64,000 nt of DNA from BOG-1112 sp964611335. Lineage in GTDB: Bacteria; Bdellovibrionota_B; Oligoflexia; Oligoflexales; Bog-1112. Below are positions 53,442 to 63,235 of this stretch, one piece after another. The notes beneath the pieces were generated by a model. The model ran no database searches, was not told the origin of the DNA, and saw only the letters and a program-made list of their open reading frames with translations. The first letter of the stretch is position 1. Every line of letters begins with the position of its first letter. The position numbers and the translations under genes were made by a program. Location: the NCBI GenBank assembly GCA_964611335.1, contig CAZSXR010000003.1, positions 483,969 through 547,968 on the forward strand, given 5' to 3'.

Positions 53442-55484
53442 ATGTTAAAATTCTTTTCTCAAAATAAACGAATAGTTCCCATAGGCTTTCTTGTCTGTTC
53501 TCAATTTTCCAGTGCTATTTTTGCAAAAAGCCACGCTAAAAATTCATCTCTCTTGAAGTGGAAACAGCAAATCATTTGTGAACATTGTGAGCACAAGTCA
53601 TTTTCTGCTCTTCAAGACGATTTTAAAAAAACTTTTCAATTTTCGCCAAATGACATTAAGGATTCGAAGATGTTTAAATTGTTACAGTACAATTCTCTTC
53701 TTTTAGGTCTTCTCTGTATGAACCTTGCGTGTGACAGAGATAGTTCCAAACCGGATGACCACACGGAGGGACATCGTCCTGAAGGTGACAACAACTCTGG
53801 CACACATTCGAAAAAACCTGAGACTGGTGGTGGATCAGAACAAAAACCTGAGAAAAAAGATCCACCTAAAGGTGCTACAGAGTCTGATGATGAAAAAGGT
53901 CCGACATCCGAAACAGATCTCTCGGATGTAGACAAAGCAAAATGGCTAAAAGAGGCTACTGAAAAAGTTTGTAATGATAAGAAATTTCATGATTTGCAAA
54001 AGAGTGAAAAGGACAGATTGGAATTTTCACAAGATCCTAGGGGTAACTTGGAACTCAATGTGATTCAATACGGTGAGATGCTCTTTGGGATGATTTGTGA
54101 TAAATCTTCAGGTCCTGAAGAAATACTCAAAAAATCGGATGAGGTCACTCTCTACAATAACAGGACCTTGCACAGTGAGCCTTTCGTAGCTCTCAGACCT
54201 ACAAATCTCAAAAATCCACAATTTACAGCAATTATTCCCGTTGAAGAAAATTTGTTTGGGAATCATTCAAAGACAGATTTCTCTGAAGTGCCTGCTGTTA
54301 TTGTTGAGACTGAAGATGATCGAATAGTCTCAAAAACACCTCCTGCTATCGAATTTAAACCCCTAGAAATGCTTGAGGATGAAAAATCAAAAGATTCTAA
54401 CAAAGAAGCGGTAGAGGAAGAGTTCGTTGTAGCTGGTGAGAAAGAACCGAAAGATCCAGTGCCTCTAACTCCAGAGAAAGTTGACATTAAACCAGAAGTG
54501 GTTGAAGTGAAAACCGAAATAGAACCAGAGCCTGTTGTTGAAATCACACGAGGAAACCCTCTACCTCGAGCTAAGTTTGCAAAAGAGGATCTGAAAGAGC
54601 TGAAGTCTTTTTTTGCTACCAAAACGGCAAATTTGAAGAAAGGTTTTAAAAAGTTTGCAGAGATTTTTCAGTTTGAAAATTTCCGCGCTGTTCCTATTCA
54701 GACACCCAAGGATCCTTCTGAACCTCATCAAATACTCTTACTTGCTTATGATATTGTGCATCTGGAGAAAACTCTCAATTACTTTGCAGCGTTGGCACAA
54801 TTCATGAGTGAAGATTCGAGTAATGATAGTCATTTGTCGAGAGATTTATTTTCTCTCTCAGTTGTTTCTTTGAAATACAAGGTATCTTCCGGCGTGGTCT
54901 CTAATAGGCAAAGCGGCAAAATCGTAGTAAACATTGATACGTTATATTCTTCATTTATTAAGCAAATACCTCTGGATTCTAAAGTAGAAAAATTCTGGCC
55001 TGAGGCGCTTCAGTTGGAGTTCACCTTTGGCAAAGAACGTTTCCTCTTTATCTTCCCAAGCGTTATTAGCTTTAAAAAAAATCTCGATTTGGATTTGCTT
55101 GAAGGAAAAATTTTGTTCCAAACTCCGTGGATTTTACGTGCGTTGGAAGGAAAGCCCTTAAGTGCTATTTGGCAAACTGTGTCAGATTCTCAAGTACAGG
55201 TTAGCGAGCAATATGCTACTCAGGAAGAACTTTATAGATACAATCTCCATAACTTGTTTGAAGCCGTATGGGATGAACGCAGTGATTTCTTCCCTAACGG
55301 AAATGCCTTTCGCATTATTGATACATTTGATAGTCGTAGTAAAAACTATAGGGGTGCAATATATCTAGGCTATGAGGACTTGAACTTGCCGACGGTTGGG
55401 TCTATAAAGTTGCAACTTTCAAAATTTAACAGTATCCCACAATTCACATTTGAAAATAATATTCATTTAACAAAAGGAAATTAA
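53442..55484 (+). CDS. large acidic exported protein between the GTPase-like genes
   Basis: A 680-residue protein of unknown family. From 53442 it begins with a possible Sec signal (residues 1-28), then a Cys-containing stretch (ICEHCEHKSF). At codon 77 (ATG 53670, AAGGA upstream) a second, clearer signal occurs: MFKLLQYNSLLLGLLCMNLAC, a lipobox. Either start may be used. Residues ~95-145 are Glu/Asp/Lys/Gly-rich. Residues ~290-365 are acidic and Pro-rich (PEVVEVKTEIEPEPVVE). The C-terminal ~300 residues look globular alpha/beta. Its stop is followed two bases later by the second GTPase-like gene. Confidence 0.7.
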   Translation: MLKFFSQNKRIVPIGFLVCSQFSSAIFAKSHAKNSSLLKWKQQIICEHCEHKSFSALQDDFKKTFQFSPNDIKDSKMFKLLQYNSLLLGLLCMNLACDRDSSKPDDHTEGHRPEGDNNSGTHSKKPETGGGSEQKPEKKDPPKGATESDDEKGPTSETDLSDVDKAKWLKEATEKVCNDKKFHDLQKSEKDRLEFSQDPRGNLELNVIQYGEMLFGMICDKSSGPEEILKKSDEVTLYNNRTLHSEPFVALRPTNLKNPQFTAIIPVEENLFGNHSKTDFSEVPAVIVETEDDRIVSKTPPAIEFKPLEMLEDEKSKDSNKEAVEEEFVVAGEKEPKDPVPLTPEKVDIKPEVVEVKTEIEPEPVVEITRGNPLPRAKFAKEDLKELKSFFATKTANLKKGFKKFAEIFQFENFRAVPIQTPKDPSEPHQILLLAYDIVHLEKTLNYFAALAQFMSEDSSNDSHLSRDLFSLSVVSLKYKVSSGVVSNRQSGKIVVNIDTLYSSFIKQIPLDSKVEKFWPEALQLEFTFGKERFLFIFPSVISFKKNLDLDLLEGKILFQTPWILRALEGKPLSAIWQTVSDSQVQVSEQYATQEELYRYNLHNLFEAVWDERSDFFPNGNAFRIIDTFDSRSKNYRGAIYLGYEDLNLPTVGSIKLQLSKFNSIPQFTFENNIHLTKGN

Positions 55485-55485
55485 A

Positions 55486-56673
55486 ATGTTTACAAAAGTA
55501 AGATTCCAAAAAAAATGTATACTCCTCACAGCTTTGCTGTCTTTCTTCAATGGGAGTAGCCTATGTTTAGCTACAGAATCATCTGAAGAAGACATGAGGT
55601 GGATTAAATACAGTGTTCAATCACTTCCTAACACTTTGAACATAATCGTGCTTGGGCCTCCTCATAATGGAAAATCAACTTTGATCAACATTCTGACCCA
55701 TACTTCCGAATACGCAACCCGTGCAAGTTCGGGTTTTGTCCTCAGAGATTTTGAGGACCGTACTAAACCTATCTACCACAGAGATATCTTTCGATTTGAT
55801 GTCAGCAATGCGGTGAATCCTAGAGCTTTTAGAGGCGCCTATCTTCCTGATGAGATGAAGGGCATTCCAAGTATCTCGGCTTTTATGCCCATACTAGGAC
55901 CTATTCCCGTAAATGACTTTTTGAAAGAAGAATCCTTAATATCATTTGATGAGGATCTAGAAGCCTCTGCTGAAAAATTAGATGGAGGTACAGATCAACC
56001 CCATGCTTATAAATCCCGCAGAAAAGTGTCTAAGCCTGTTTTCCGTAGTACTTTTATTGATGCGCAGGGAATTGGAAAAACTAACCGATTGGAATTTTTC
56101 AACACGGTACTAGAAAAATCCCCTTCCGATACAATCAATGCTTTCCTTCTAGTCGTTTCAGCAGAACAGCTGGCTAGTGAAGAATTTACAGCTGAGAATT
56201 TTGAGTACTTCAAAGAGGTTGCAGAACTTCTGAACCAATTTGATCCTACTTATACTCGAGTATTACTTGCGGTCACACATGCGGCAAATGAGGATTTTCT
56301 TTCTTCATTTTCGACTAAGGATAATTCGCGTCGTGTGGCTTCTGTCGCCTTTAAAAAAGCAACAGGCATGGTTGTCAGCACTAGCAACATATTCTTTTTT
56401 GAAAATCGGTATAATTGCCTAAGTCCTAGCGCAGTTGATGCACTGTATGATTGTTATGCAGGAGGAACTCCTAACAATTTGGATGTTCAAGAAGCTTTCT
56501 TCCATAGACAGAAGAACTATCAGTTGAATGTACTGGAATCTTTCAACTTGCTAAAGACTGCTGCCAAAATTAAGCCTTCACTCTCTCGTTCAGAAATTCG
56601 CGAAGAAGCTAAGCTTCTTAAAGCTAAAATGGAAGAAATTGAGAAGAAAACTTCAAATAACGATGAATTGTAG
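55486..56673 (+). CDS. exported P-loop GTPase-like protein, copy 2
   Basis: A 395-residue paralogue of the gene at 52173. Signal MFTKVRFQKKCILLTALLSFFNGSSLCLA; P-loop GPPHNGKST at 57-65; G3-like D-A-Q-G instead of D-T-P-A; G4-like VTHAANE. The C-terminal tail is more charged (EEAKLLKAKMEEIEKKTS). The start is two bases after the large acidic gene, with AAGGAAATTAA as ribosome site, so the two are co-translated. Divergence from copy 1 is clear everywhere except the converted segment. Confidence 0.7.
   Translation: MFTKVRFQKKCILLTALLSFFNGSSLCLATESSEEDMRWIKYSVQSLPNTLNIIVLGPPHNGKSTLINILTHTSEYATRASSGFVLRDFEDRTKPIYHRDIFRFDVSNAVNPRAFRGAYLPDEMKGIPSISAFMPILGPIPVNDFLKEESLISFDEDLEASAEKLDGGTDQPHAYKSRRKVSKPVFRSTFIDAQGIGKTNRLEFFNTVLEKSPSDTINAFLLVVSAEQLASEEFTAENFEYFKEVAELLNQFDPTYTRVLLAVTHAANEDFLSSFSTKDNSRRVASVAFKKATGMVVSTSNIFFFENRYNCLSPSAVDALYDCYAGGTPNNLDVQEAFFHRQKNYQLNVLESFNLLKTAAKIKPSLSRSEIREEAKLLKAKMEEIEKKTSNNDEL
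56362..56523 (+). repeat. near-identical 162-base segment, shared with 53052-53213
   Basis: Second member of the pair described for 53052-53213. It encodes the region from TGMVVST to KNYQ in the copy 2 protein. Confidence 0.9.
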
Positions 56674-56680
56674 AACATAG

Positions 56681-56702
56681 AGGCCCCTATTTTAAGGGAC
56701 CT
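56681..56702 (+). terminator. weak terminator or attenuator before the toxin gene
   Basis: AGGCCCCT and AGGGACCT form an 8-position stem with one mismatch, 7 bases after the GTPase copy 2 stop. The following TTTAAAAG is not a real T-run, so readthrough into the toxin gene is likely. Confidence 0.3.
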
Positions 56703-56753
56703 TTAAAAGTAAATTTCAAGTATTTTATTCATTTCGCTCTTCAAAGGTAGCTC

Positions 56754-59700
56754 ATGTTATTGCGTGTATTGTTTCTACTTTCCGCTGTTGTCATTTCCAC
56801 TTTTTCTTTTGCTGAAGCAAGTCTCCTTGATCTGAGTTACTTAGAAGAGATCTCAGAAAAAACATGTACTCGCAAAGATTCAGTCCTCAATTGTGAAGGA
56901 CAAAGTCTCAAACTGCGTGCATCAAATAAATTAAAAAAACTCCATATCAAAGCAGCAAACATTGAAATTCAAGGTTTGGTCGAAGCAGATCAGCTGAAAC
57001 TTGATGCATCGAATGGCATAGTTCTCGCTCCAGGATCGAGTCTCTTTTTGCAAGAAAGTTCTTCTTTCAACGCTCAAGGGACGCTCTCTGTTCACGGTGG
57101 ACTTTTTGCTTTGGATTTAGCACTTCTAAGTCCAAGTGTCCGCTTTTCGGAAACTTCAGATGTTCAAGTGCAGAATCTGAATATCACAAGTTCCGATTTT
57201 CGTGCTGAGAATCGGTTATTTTCACTAACCTTTACACTCTCACTTATAACGGATCTAAAGAAAAAATTCTGGACTCCCCATGCCGAATTTAATGGCTATT
57301 TAGAAGCAAGAGTTCTCACTGTCAAAGGACCTGCAACGGATTCGAAATTTGCAATTAGCAAAGAAGGCTTCGTTAATGCTGAGCAGATTCAGATCAATAC
57401 ACAAAACTATCTCAATTTAGGAAAAATCCGTTTTTCTGATTTGAAAATAAACGGACTTGATCATTCAAGCTACGGAGCGGTAGCGGGTGACACCTATGAA
57501 GCATTTGCGGATAAAATAAAATCCGAGGAAAGTGCCACCTACAATCTGAAAGATGCACAGGTCTGGGGATACGACTGCGTAGATCAGGGGCAATGGAATT
57601 CACAAAATAAACTCGGATTCTATTGTCAGACTATGACAGCGGGTGAAAAATCTGTATGGAGTGCAGATACTCTTAAGCTCGAAGGTGGAAATTATTTTCT
57701 GAGCAACAAAATCTATGCAAGAGATCTCGACGCTCAAGTTCAAACACTTTATACGACTCTAAATTCCATCCAACAAACAGGAAGAGCGAAGCTTCTCGCA
57801 AAATACCTTTTGCTCGATGGTCTATGGTTAGGAAACAGTGCAAAGTTCGAAGGAGACTTTATTTTCTTCGGACCTCATGCGAATGTTAAAATTCAGAATC
57901 TCGAAGTTTTGATTCGGGATGGTAAAGCGGATATCGTTCGTGAACTTCTTGGTAGAAAAAAGAATTCACAGTTTGAGGATCTTGAAAAGATATTCTCTCA
58001 ACTCTTCGCACAAGAAGAGGCCTTTAATATGGCCTTTACTAACTCCTTATCCAAAGGAAATTTTGAACTTAAACAGCGTTGGAACTTGCATCGCTTTCGT
58101 ACTAAAATTTATGACAGTTTCAAAGAATCAAATTCTCAATGGGCAGCTTTAAAACTTGCTCGACTTAAAGTTGATTTTAATGTGCATGGCGCCACAGGCC
58201 TCAATAAAGATAGCTTTGCTGTATTGAAGAAATTTGCTTTCTCTAATGATGAAAGTACAGACATTCCTTTAATAGTCCTCGGAGCCATAGATTCTCACAA
58301 TCTTAAAATGAATAGCAATGGAAGCATTTTTCTTGATGAGAAAAGTACTCTTGGTTCTGATAATTTAATGGAAGTGAAGAGCTCGCAACTTGTCGTGAAT
58401 GGAAAAGTTCGTGGGAAATTGATCGACCTATTTGCTAAGTCTTTTGTTTCATCTGAATCTAGTGAATTAAGCTCCGAAGACATATTAAATATACAAGCTA
58501 AGCAGAAAATGATTTTGAAAGGTCTGTTGCGCTCAACCAATTCTTTTTTGACTGTTGAAAATGGTGAGATTTACTTTTCAAAAACATCTAATATACAAAC
58601 CAGTCAATGTATTTCTATTGAGGCTTCCCAATTCTTCCATGATGGAAAAATCGATGCAGCTTGCTTCCACTTGCAGGCAAATAATGCGAGTTTCGGTGCA
58701 AATTCTCAACTGAGTACTGAAGAAGTAGCTAGCATTCATTCTCAAATCAAAACTAAAATGGAAGGCTTTATAAACTCCGAAGGGTCTCTACACTTTTCTT
58801 CCGATGGATATGTAGAATTTTCGAAAGATTCTGAAGTTCATGCAAGAGAGCTTTTAAGCGTCAAAGCTAAAAAGTTTTTGCAGAATGCAAGTGTATCTGC
58901 AAAGCAGATTGATGTTGATGTTGAAGAACTTGAAACTTTTGCAAATTCAAGAATGGATGCAAAAGAAATCAATATTACTGCAATCAAAGGTAACCTTGCT
59001 GGTTATTTTCGATCAGACAGATTCTCGGCAAAAATAAAGGAAAATCTAAGCTACTCAGGTGATCTCAAATCCAAGGTCATAGAAATCGTAGCAAAGAACA
59101 TTGACTTACTAGAAAAAAGCAAACTGTCTGCAGAAGAACACCTGCTTGTAAAAGCAGATCTACAACTTAAAATTAAGGGACTTCTCGATTCCGAGTCTAC
59201 TTTGCAAGTTGTGGGTGACAGTGTTATTTTAGGGGACTCTTCTCTCATCCATGCTGCAACTCTTGCACATATTAAAGCGAGATATTTGGAAGCAAGTGGT
59301 GCTTTGGATGCAAAAAATCTTCATATTGAAACAGTAAAGCTCAAAGATTTTTCTTCCAGTCTTATTAAAGGCGAGAACATACAGCTTGATCTCGTTGAAG
59401 CCGAACTTTACGGAATTATCAATTCCAAAAATCTGGTCATCAATGCTCAAAATCGGCTTGTTTTACGAGATTCTGCACAAATTAATGCAGAAGAATCGGC
59501 ATCGATTCATGGAAAAGGACAGGTCGAACTTTCCGGAGAAATGCGAGCAAATGTCATAAAGATTTTCGCTCAGGATTTTTTGTTATTACAGAGCGGTAAG
59601 CTTAGTGCAGAAGAAGACCTTATTATCAAAGCTGATCTCAAAGCAAAGTTGGATGGTCTTCTTGAATCTGGTGGAAATTTAATTGTTTTTGCGGGTGATC

Positions 59701-62624
59701 TTAAAGTTGCCAAGACAGGAAAGTTAAGTGCTGAAAATCTTCAAGTAAAATCAGAATCTTTTTTCTCAGAAGGCTCTGTTGAAGGTAAAGATGTATTGGT
59801 TCTCGATATCGATAAGTCCTTTTCCAACTCAGGAACTTTGAAAGGAAAAGAGGTCTCCGTTCAGTCCAAAGGTACATTCTCTAACAAAGGAAATATCGAT
59901 GCGGCTAGAGATCTTTATATAAAGATCTCTTCAGCAGTTAGCGCTAAGGAATTGGGTCATATCAGCGCTGGATCTTGGACAACTGTAGATGGTGAATTGC
60001 ATTCAGACGACGTTCTTACCTTACTTGAGGGAAATTCAGGGAACTTGAATACGAAGAAACTTCGTGTGATTACGACGAAACCTGTTGTCATCAATCGAGA
60101 TGTATCTTCTTCTTTTAGCAATGACATTTATGCGCAAAGCCTTACGCTTGAAGAAGAGAGAACTTATAGAGCAGATGGAGATGTTTCTATACATGCTGGT
60201 GGAGTTTATGGAAAAGCAGGATCGAAACTTCGTTCAGGTGGAAACCTCGATATCGAAACGGAAGGGGATGTCATCCAGGAATCGGATCGTGATTCCGGAT
60301 CAGGAAGGATAAGAACTTCGGAATTCAGAGCAGGAGGGTCAGCAAGGATTCATGCTAAAGGTAAATACCAGAATATAGGATCCAAACTTCTTGCAAAAGA
60401 AAGCATTGTTATCGAAGCCGATGGTGGTGTTTTCATACAGCCTATTTATTGGGTAGAAACCAGAGAAGAAGTGGATGAAGGTTTTTTTGTAACTGAGACA
60501 ACCATCATCAATGAAGAAAAAGAACACCGAGCAAATCTTCGTGCTCACAATATTGAAATTAAATCCAAAGCAAATTCCAAAATTGAAAATGTGAATTTCA
60601 ACGGAAATAAAAAGTTTTCAGGAGTGAGCGAAAGTCATCATGAACTAAAAAGAGATGAAAACACAACCAAGAATTTTACAGGCCTTGGTCAAGTGGTGAT
60701 GACTGCTTTTCGTGCTGCGACTGCGGTCGTTGCAAGTTCTGTTCCTGGAGGAACATTAGTTTCAAGTATTGCGATAAGTTATTTGGAATCTCAAATACTC
60801 AGTCGTAAATTTGATATGGAAGCAGCCCTCAAACAGGGGATTATCAGTGCTCTTGCGGGTGGTCTTGGTGGAATGGTGGGAGAGTATGTTGGTGGAGCTG
60901 TAGGTGGTTCTACCATCGGACTTGTTGTGGGAGGAGCCAGTCGCACTGCTACAGCATACGTTGCTCAAGCGTGTATGCATGATGGTTGCAAAAGCTTCGA
61001 TGTCAATCAGCTTGGTGCTGCGGCGTTTACGGGCGCTGTGTTGGGTGGATTGGGAGCTGGAAGCAACGAGGACTTTTTTGAAGCAACCGGCAAAGAGACG
61101 GGTGCCATGTTTGCCTCCCATCTTGGACTGCAAGCAATGCGTGGACAAGATCTCAATTATGAGCGAGCGGGAGAAGAGGCTCTGCACTCTGGTATCAGCT
61201 ATGCAAGTGGAAGAGCTACAAGTGAGTGGATGAATAATCTCCAGAAGAAACGAGAAGAAGCTGCCGCTAAAGAAAAACTTGAGAAAGAAAACAAAGCTGA
61301 AGTTCCTGAACTAAAAACAGAAGCTCCGAAGCTTTCGGAAGAAGTTCAAACACCAAAGGCTCCTGGAAAGAAGATTCTTAAGAAAAAAGTTAAAGAGACA
61401 GTTGGTGAAAAAGTTGAGCCTCAAGAAAGAGTAGAGCAAGCTGCAGAGAACAATCAAAATACTGTTAAAGATGGATTTTGTTTTCCTGCCGGCACACTCG
61501 TAAAAACGACGGATGGTGAAACGAATATTGAAGACCTTGTCCAAGGTGACATCGTCGTTGCAAATGATTTCTTAAATTCAAAATGCATGCTTGCGGAAGT
61601 TCGGACTCTTTACGAGAGAGAAGTTTCTGAACTTGTAGAGATTACCGTTAACGGTAAGGCGCTTTTGACTACAACGAATCATCCTTTCTTTGTTGTCGAA
61701 GAAAATGACTATAGACGTGCAGATGAACTTCTTGTGGGACAGCATTTGCTTTCTTTGGAAGGTGATCATGTTGAAATTGAAGACCTTCATATACGCGATC
61801 TTGGAAAAGCTACAAAAGTCTACAACATTGAAGTCGAGGACTTTCATAATTACTACGTAGGCGATGAGCAGTTACTCGTTCATAACTGTAATGGTGTTGG
61901 TGCAGGTTTAGTAAACGGCGTAGAAGATTTCATAGATGCCCTTTCGGGCTTTAAAGAAATGGTCCAGCATCCTGGAGAAACTCTGGATGCTGTAGCCAAT
62001 ATCATCGAACACCGCGAGGAAATAGCTACAGAGCTTGCTAAGAAGGTTGCGGAAGCCATTGCGGAGTTACCGGAATATAACTCTTATCAGCGAGGCGAAC
62101 TTGTTGGTAGAATTGCCGTAGAGTTGATGTCAATCGCAGGCGGGAACCTTGCATTAAAAGCAGGTTCGACTCTTGCAAAGATTTCAACCAACTCGAAGAT
62201 TGCTGCAAAAGCAGCTAAGGCAATCAGAAACTCCCACACAGAGTTTTTGGAGACCTGGGCTAAGAATCCTCAAAGAGGGGCTATTGGGGAAGCTGTTTCG
62301 GAACTTCCATCTCGGCATGGAGCTTTTAGACAGGCTAAGCGTGATGCAGGTATTCCTGTGAGTCAACAACCTCACGATATTCAGTATGTAAAAATGCAAG
62401 GAGCTAAGTATGAAGGTGGTCATGCTTTGAAGGATGCCGAGGGAGAAGTCATTTGGACAAGAGAATATCATTTCAAAAATAAAGAAGGTAAAAATATCGT
62501 TATTCAGGATCACAGTGCAGGGCATTTGAAAGGTGACCAGGGACCCCATTTTAATGTTAGAACAAATGACAATACAAGAAATGGAAAGGTAAAAGGCATA
62601 AAAGATCATTATTCTTTTGAATAG
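56754..62624 (+). CDS. filamentous-haemagglutinin-like polymorphic toxin with HINT domain and nuclease-like C-terminus
   Basis: A 1956-residue exported protein. Signal MLLRVLFLLSAVVISTFSFA; then ~1250 residues of degenerate beta-helix repeats of the haemagglutinin type (for example xIxAxxLxVxG...). A Gly/Ala-rich membrane-like region follows near 1310-1410 (DUF637-like: GGLGGMVGEYVGGAVGG). A Lys/Glu/Pro linker precedes a pretoxin HINT domain at 1576-1711 (CFPAGTLVKT at the start, LLVHN-C at the end), which should release the C-terminus. The last ~100 residues (AFRQAKRDAGIP...; REYHFKN..., QDHSAGH, GPHFNVRTND) look like the His-rich nuclease toxins of Rhs/CDI proteins. A typical TPS domain and a TpsB partner are not seen here. 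Confidence 0.85.
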   Translation: MLLRVLFLLSAVVISTFSFAEASLLDLSYLEEISEKTCTRKDSVLNCEGQSLKLRASNKLKKLHIKAANIEIQGLVEADQLKLDASNGIVLAPGSSLFLQESSSFNAQGTLSVHGGLFALDLALLSPSVRFSETSDVQVQNLNITSSDFRAENRLFSLTFTLSLITDLKKKFWTPHAEFNGYLEARVLTVKGPATDSKFAISKEGFVNAEQIQINTQNYLNLGKIRFSDLKINGLDHSSYGAVAGDTYEAFADKIKSEESATYNLKDAQVWGYDCVDQGQWNSQNKLGFYCQTMTAGEKSVWSADTLKLEGGNYFLSNKIYARDLDAQVQTLYTTLNSIQQTGRAKLLAKYLLLDGLWLGNSAKFEGDFIFFGPHANVKIQNLEVLIRDGKADIVRELLGRKKNSQFEDLEKIFSQLFAQEEAFNMAFTNSLSKGNFELKQRWNLHRFRTKIYDSFKESNSQWAALKLARLKVDFNVHGATGLNKDSFAVLKKFAFSNDESTDIPLIVLGAIDSHNLKMNSNGSIFLDEKSTLGSDNLMEVKSSQLVVNGKVRGKLIDLFAKSFVSSESSELSSEDILNIQAKQKMILKGLLRSTNSFLTVENGEIYFSKTSNIQTSQCISIEASQFFHDGKIDAACFHLQANNASFGANSQLSTEEVASIHSQIKTKMEGFINSEGSLHFSSDGYVEFSKDSEVHARELLSVKAKKFLQNASVSAKQIDVDVEELETFANSRMDAKEINITAIKGNLAGYFRSDRFSAKIKENLSYSGDLKSKVIEIVAKNIDLLEKSKLSAEEHLLVKADLQLKIKGLLDSESTLQVVGDSVILGDSSLIHAATLAHIKARYLEASGALDAKNLHIETVKLKDFSSSLIKGENIQLDLVEAELYGIINSKNLVINAQNRLVLRDSAQINAEESASIHGKGQVELSGEMRANVIKIFAQDFLLLQSGKLSAEEDLIIKADLKAKLDGLLESGGNLIVFAGDLKVAKTGKLSAENLQVKSESFFSEGSVEGKDVLVLDIDKSFSNSGTLKGKEVSVQSKGTFSNKGNIDAARDLYIKISSAVSAKELGHISAGSWTTVDGELHSDDVLTLLEGNSGNLNTKKLRVITTKPVVINRDVSSSFSNDIYAQSLTLEEERTYRADGDVSIHAGGVYGKAGSKLRSGGNLDIETEGDVIQESDRDSGSGRIRTSEFRAGGSARIHAKGKYQNIGSKLLAKESIVIEADGGVFIQPIYWVETREEVDEGFFVTETTIINEEKEHRANLRAHNIEIKSKANSKIENVNFNGNKKFSGVSESHHELKRDENTTKNFTGLGQVVMTAFRAATAVVASSVPGGTLVSSIAISYLESQILSRKFDMEAALKQGIISALAGGLGGMVGEYVGGAVGGSTIGLVVGGASRTATAYVAQACMHDGCKSFDVNQLGAAAFTGAVLGGLGAGSNEDFFEATGKETGAMFASHLGLQAMRGQDLNYERAGEEALHSGISYASGRATSEWMNNLQKKREEAAAKEKLEKENKAEVPELKTEAPKLSEEVQTPKAPGKKILKKKVKETVGEKVEPQERVEQAAENNQNTVKDGFCFPAGTLVKTTDGETNIEDLVQGDIVVANDFLNSKCMLAEVRTLYEREVSELVEITVNGKALLTTTNHPFFVVEENDYRRADELLVGQHLLSLEGDHVEIEDLHIRDLGKATKVYNIEVEDFHNYYVGDEQLLVHNCNGVGAGLVNGVEDFIDALSGFKEMVQHPGETLDAVANIIEHREEIATELAKKVAEAIAELPEYNSYQRGELVGRIAVELMSIAGGNLALKAGSTLAKISTNSKIAAKAAKAIRNSHTEFLETWAKNPQRGAIGEAVSELPSRHGAFRQAKRDAGIPVSQQPHDIQYVKMQGAKYEGGHALKDAEGEVIWTREYHFKNKEGKNIVIQDHSAGHLKGDQGPHFNVRTNDNTRNGKVKGIKDHYSFE

Positions 62625-62636
62625 CAAGGGATCAAA

Positions 62637-63032
62637 ATGTGGTACGACAATCTTTATAACAATTATTTTATCAAAGCTCTGTATTCGAAAACGCCTCCAC
62701 GTCTAGATGGTATTAGAGTCATCACAATGGAAATTCGCGATGAAGCAGATCAGATAAATTTTTCTATCGATTTACCTGTATTTCCAGATTTACCACCCAA
62801 AAAATGGATTCAAGATCAAACAAATGTAGGTGTTGTGGAATTGGGTTTCTTTGGGATTAAAGAATTTAAAATGGAATTGTTTCCATCTTCCACGAGTTCA
62901 AATTTTGAAATAGTCAAAGAAGGGGAATTCATTAGAGTCACTTCTTCAGGTTTATATACTGTTTCGTTTTTAGCAGAAGCTGGAAGGATTGCAAAAGTCA
63001 GAGCCTATCAAGATGCTTCGATTTCTTCCTAA
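62637..63032 (+). CDS. probable immunity protein (Imm50-like)
   Basis: A 131-residue cytoplasmic protein 12 bases after the toxin gene, on the same strand. Small, acidic and beta-rich, with WYDNLYNNYF at the start, RLDGIRVITMEIRDEAD and DLPPKKWIQDQTNVGVVELGFFGIKEFKMELF, which I associate with the Imm50 immunity family. Position and size fit an antitoxin to the nuclease domain encoded just upstream. The Imm50 call is from memory of the pattern and is moderately sure. Confidence 0.7.
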   Translation: MWYDNLYNNYFIKALYSKTPPRLDGIRVITMEIRDEADQINFSIDLPVFPDLPPKKWIQDQTNVGVVELGFFGIKEFKMELFPSSTSSNFEIVKEGEFIRVTSSGLYTVSFLAEAGRIAKVRAYQDASISS

Positions 63033-63095
63033 GATTCACAAAACTAATCCGCTGAGATCAATTTCAGGCTTAAATTAACTCGTTGAGAGGTAAGC

Positions 63096-63112
63096 CACTG
63101 GTTTGACCAGTG
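63096..63112. repeat. left-end hairpin of the IS200-type element
   Basis: A perfect palindrome with 6-base arms (CACTGG/CCAGTG) around TTTGA. It precedes the transposase gene by about 125 bases. Confidence 0.6.
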
Positions 63113-63235
63113 AGACTTTCAAGGCTTGGCCTTTAGATTCAGTGTATTCGGCATTCGATATGCAAGAGGTCAGCATAGCTTGCTCCTGCACACCGATGTA
63201 TCTTCCACTTGGGCTTGGCGGTCCAAGGAGAAAAG

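Noticed and set aside
54420..54560. TonB-like Pro/Glu-rich linker in the large acidic protein
   Set aside because: The protein lacks the TonB C-terminal domain and an N-terminal anchor of that type. The stretch is only an acidic, proline-rich segment.
60762..61187. A 141-codon minus-strand frame in the toxin gene
   Set aside because: Antisense to the Gly/Ala-rich region of the haemagglutinin-like gene. Composition follows from that region.
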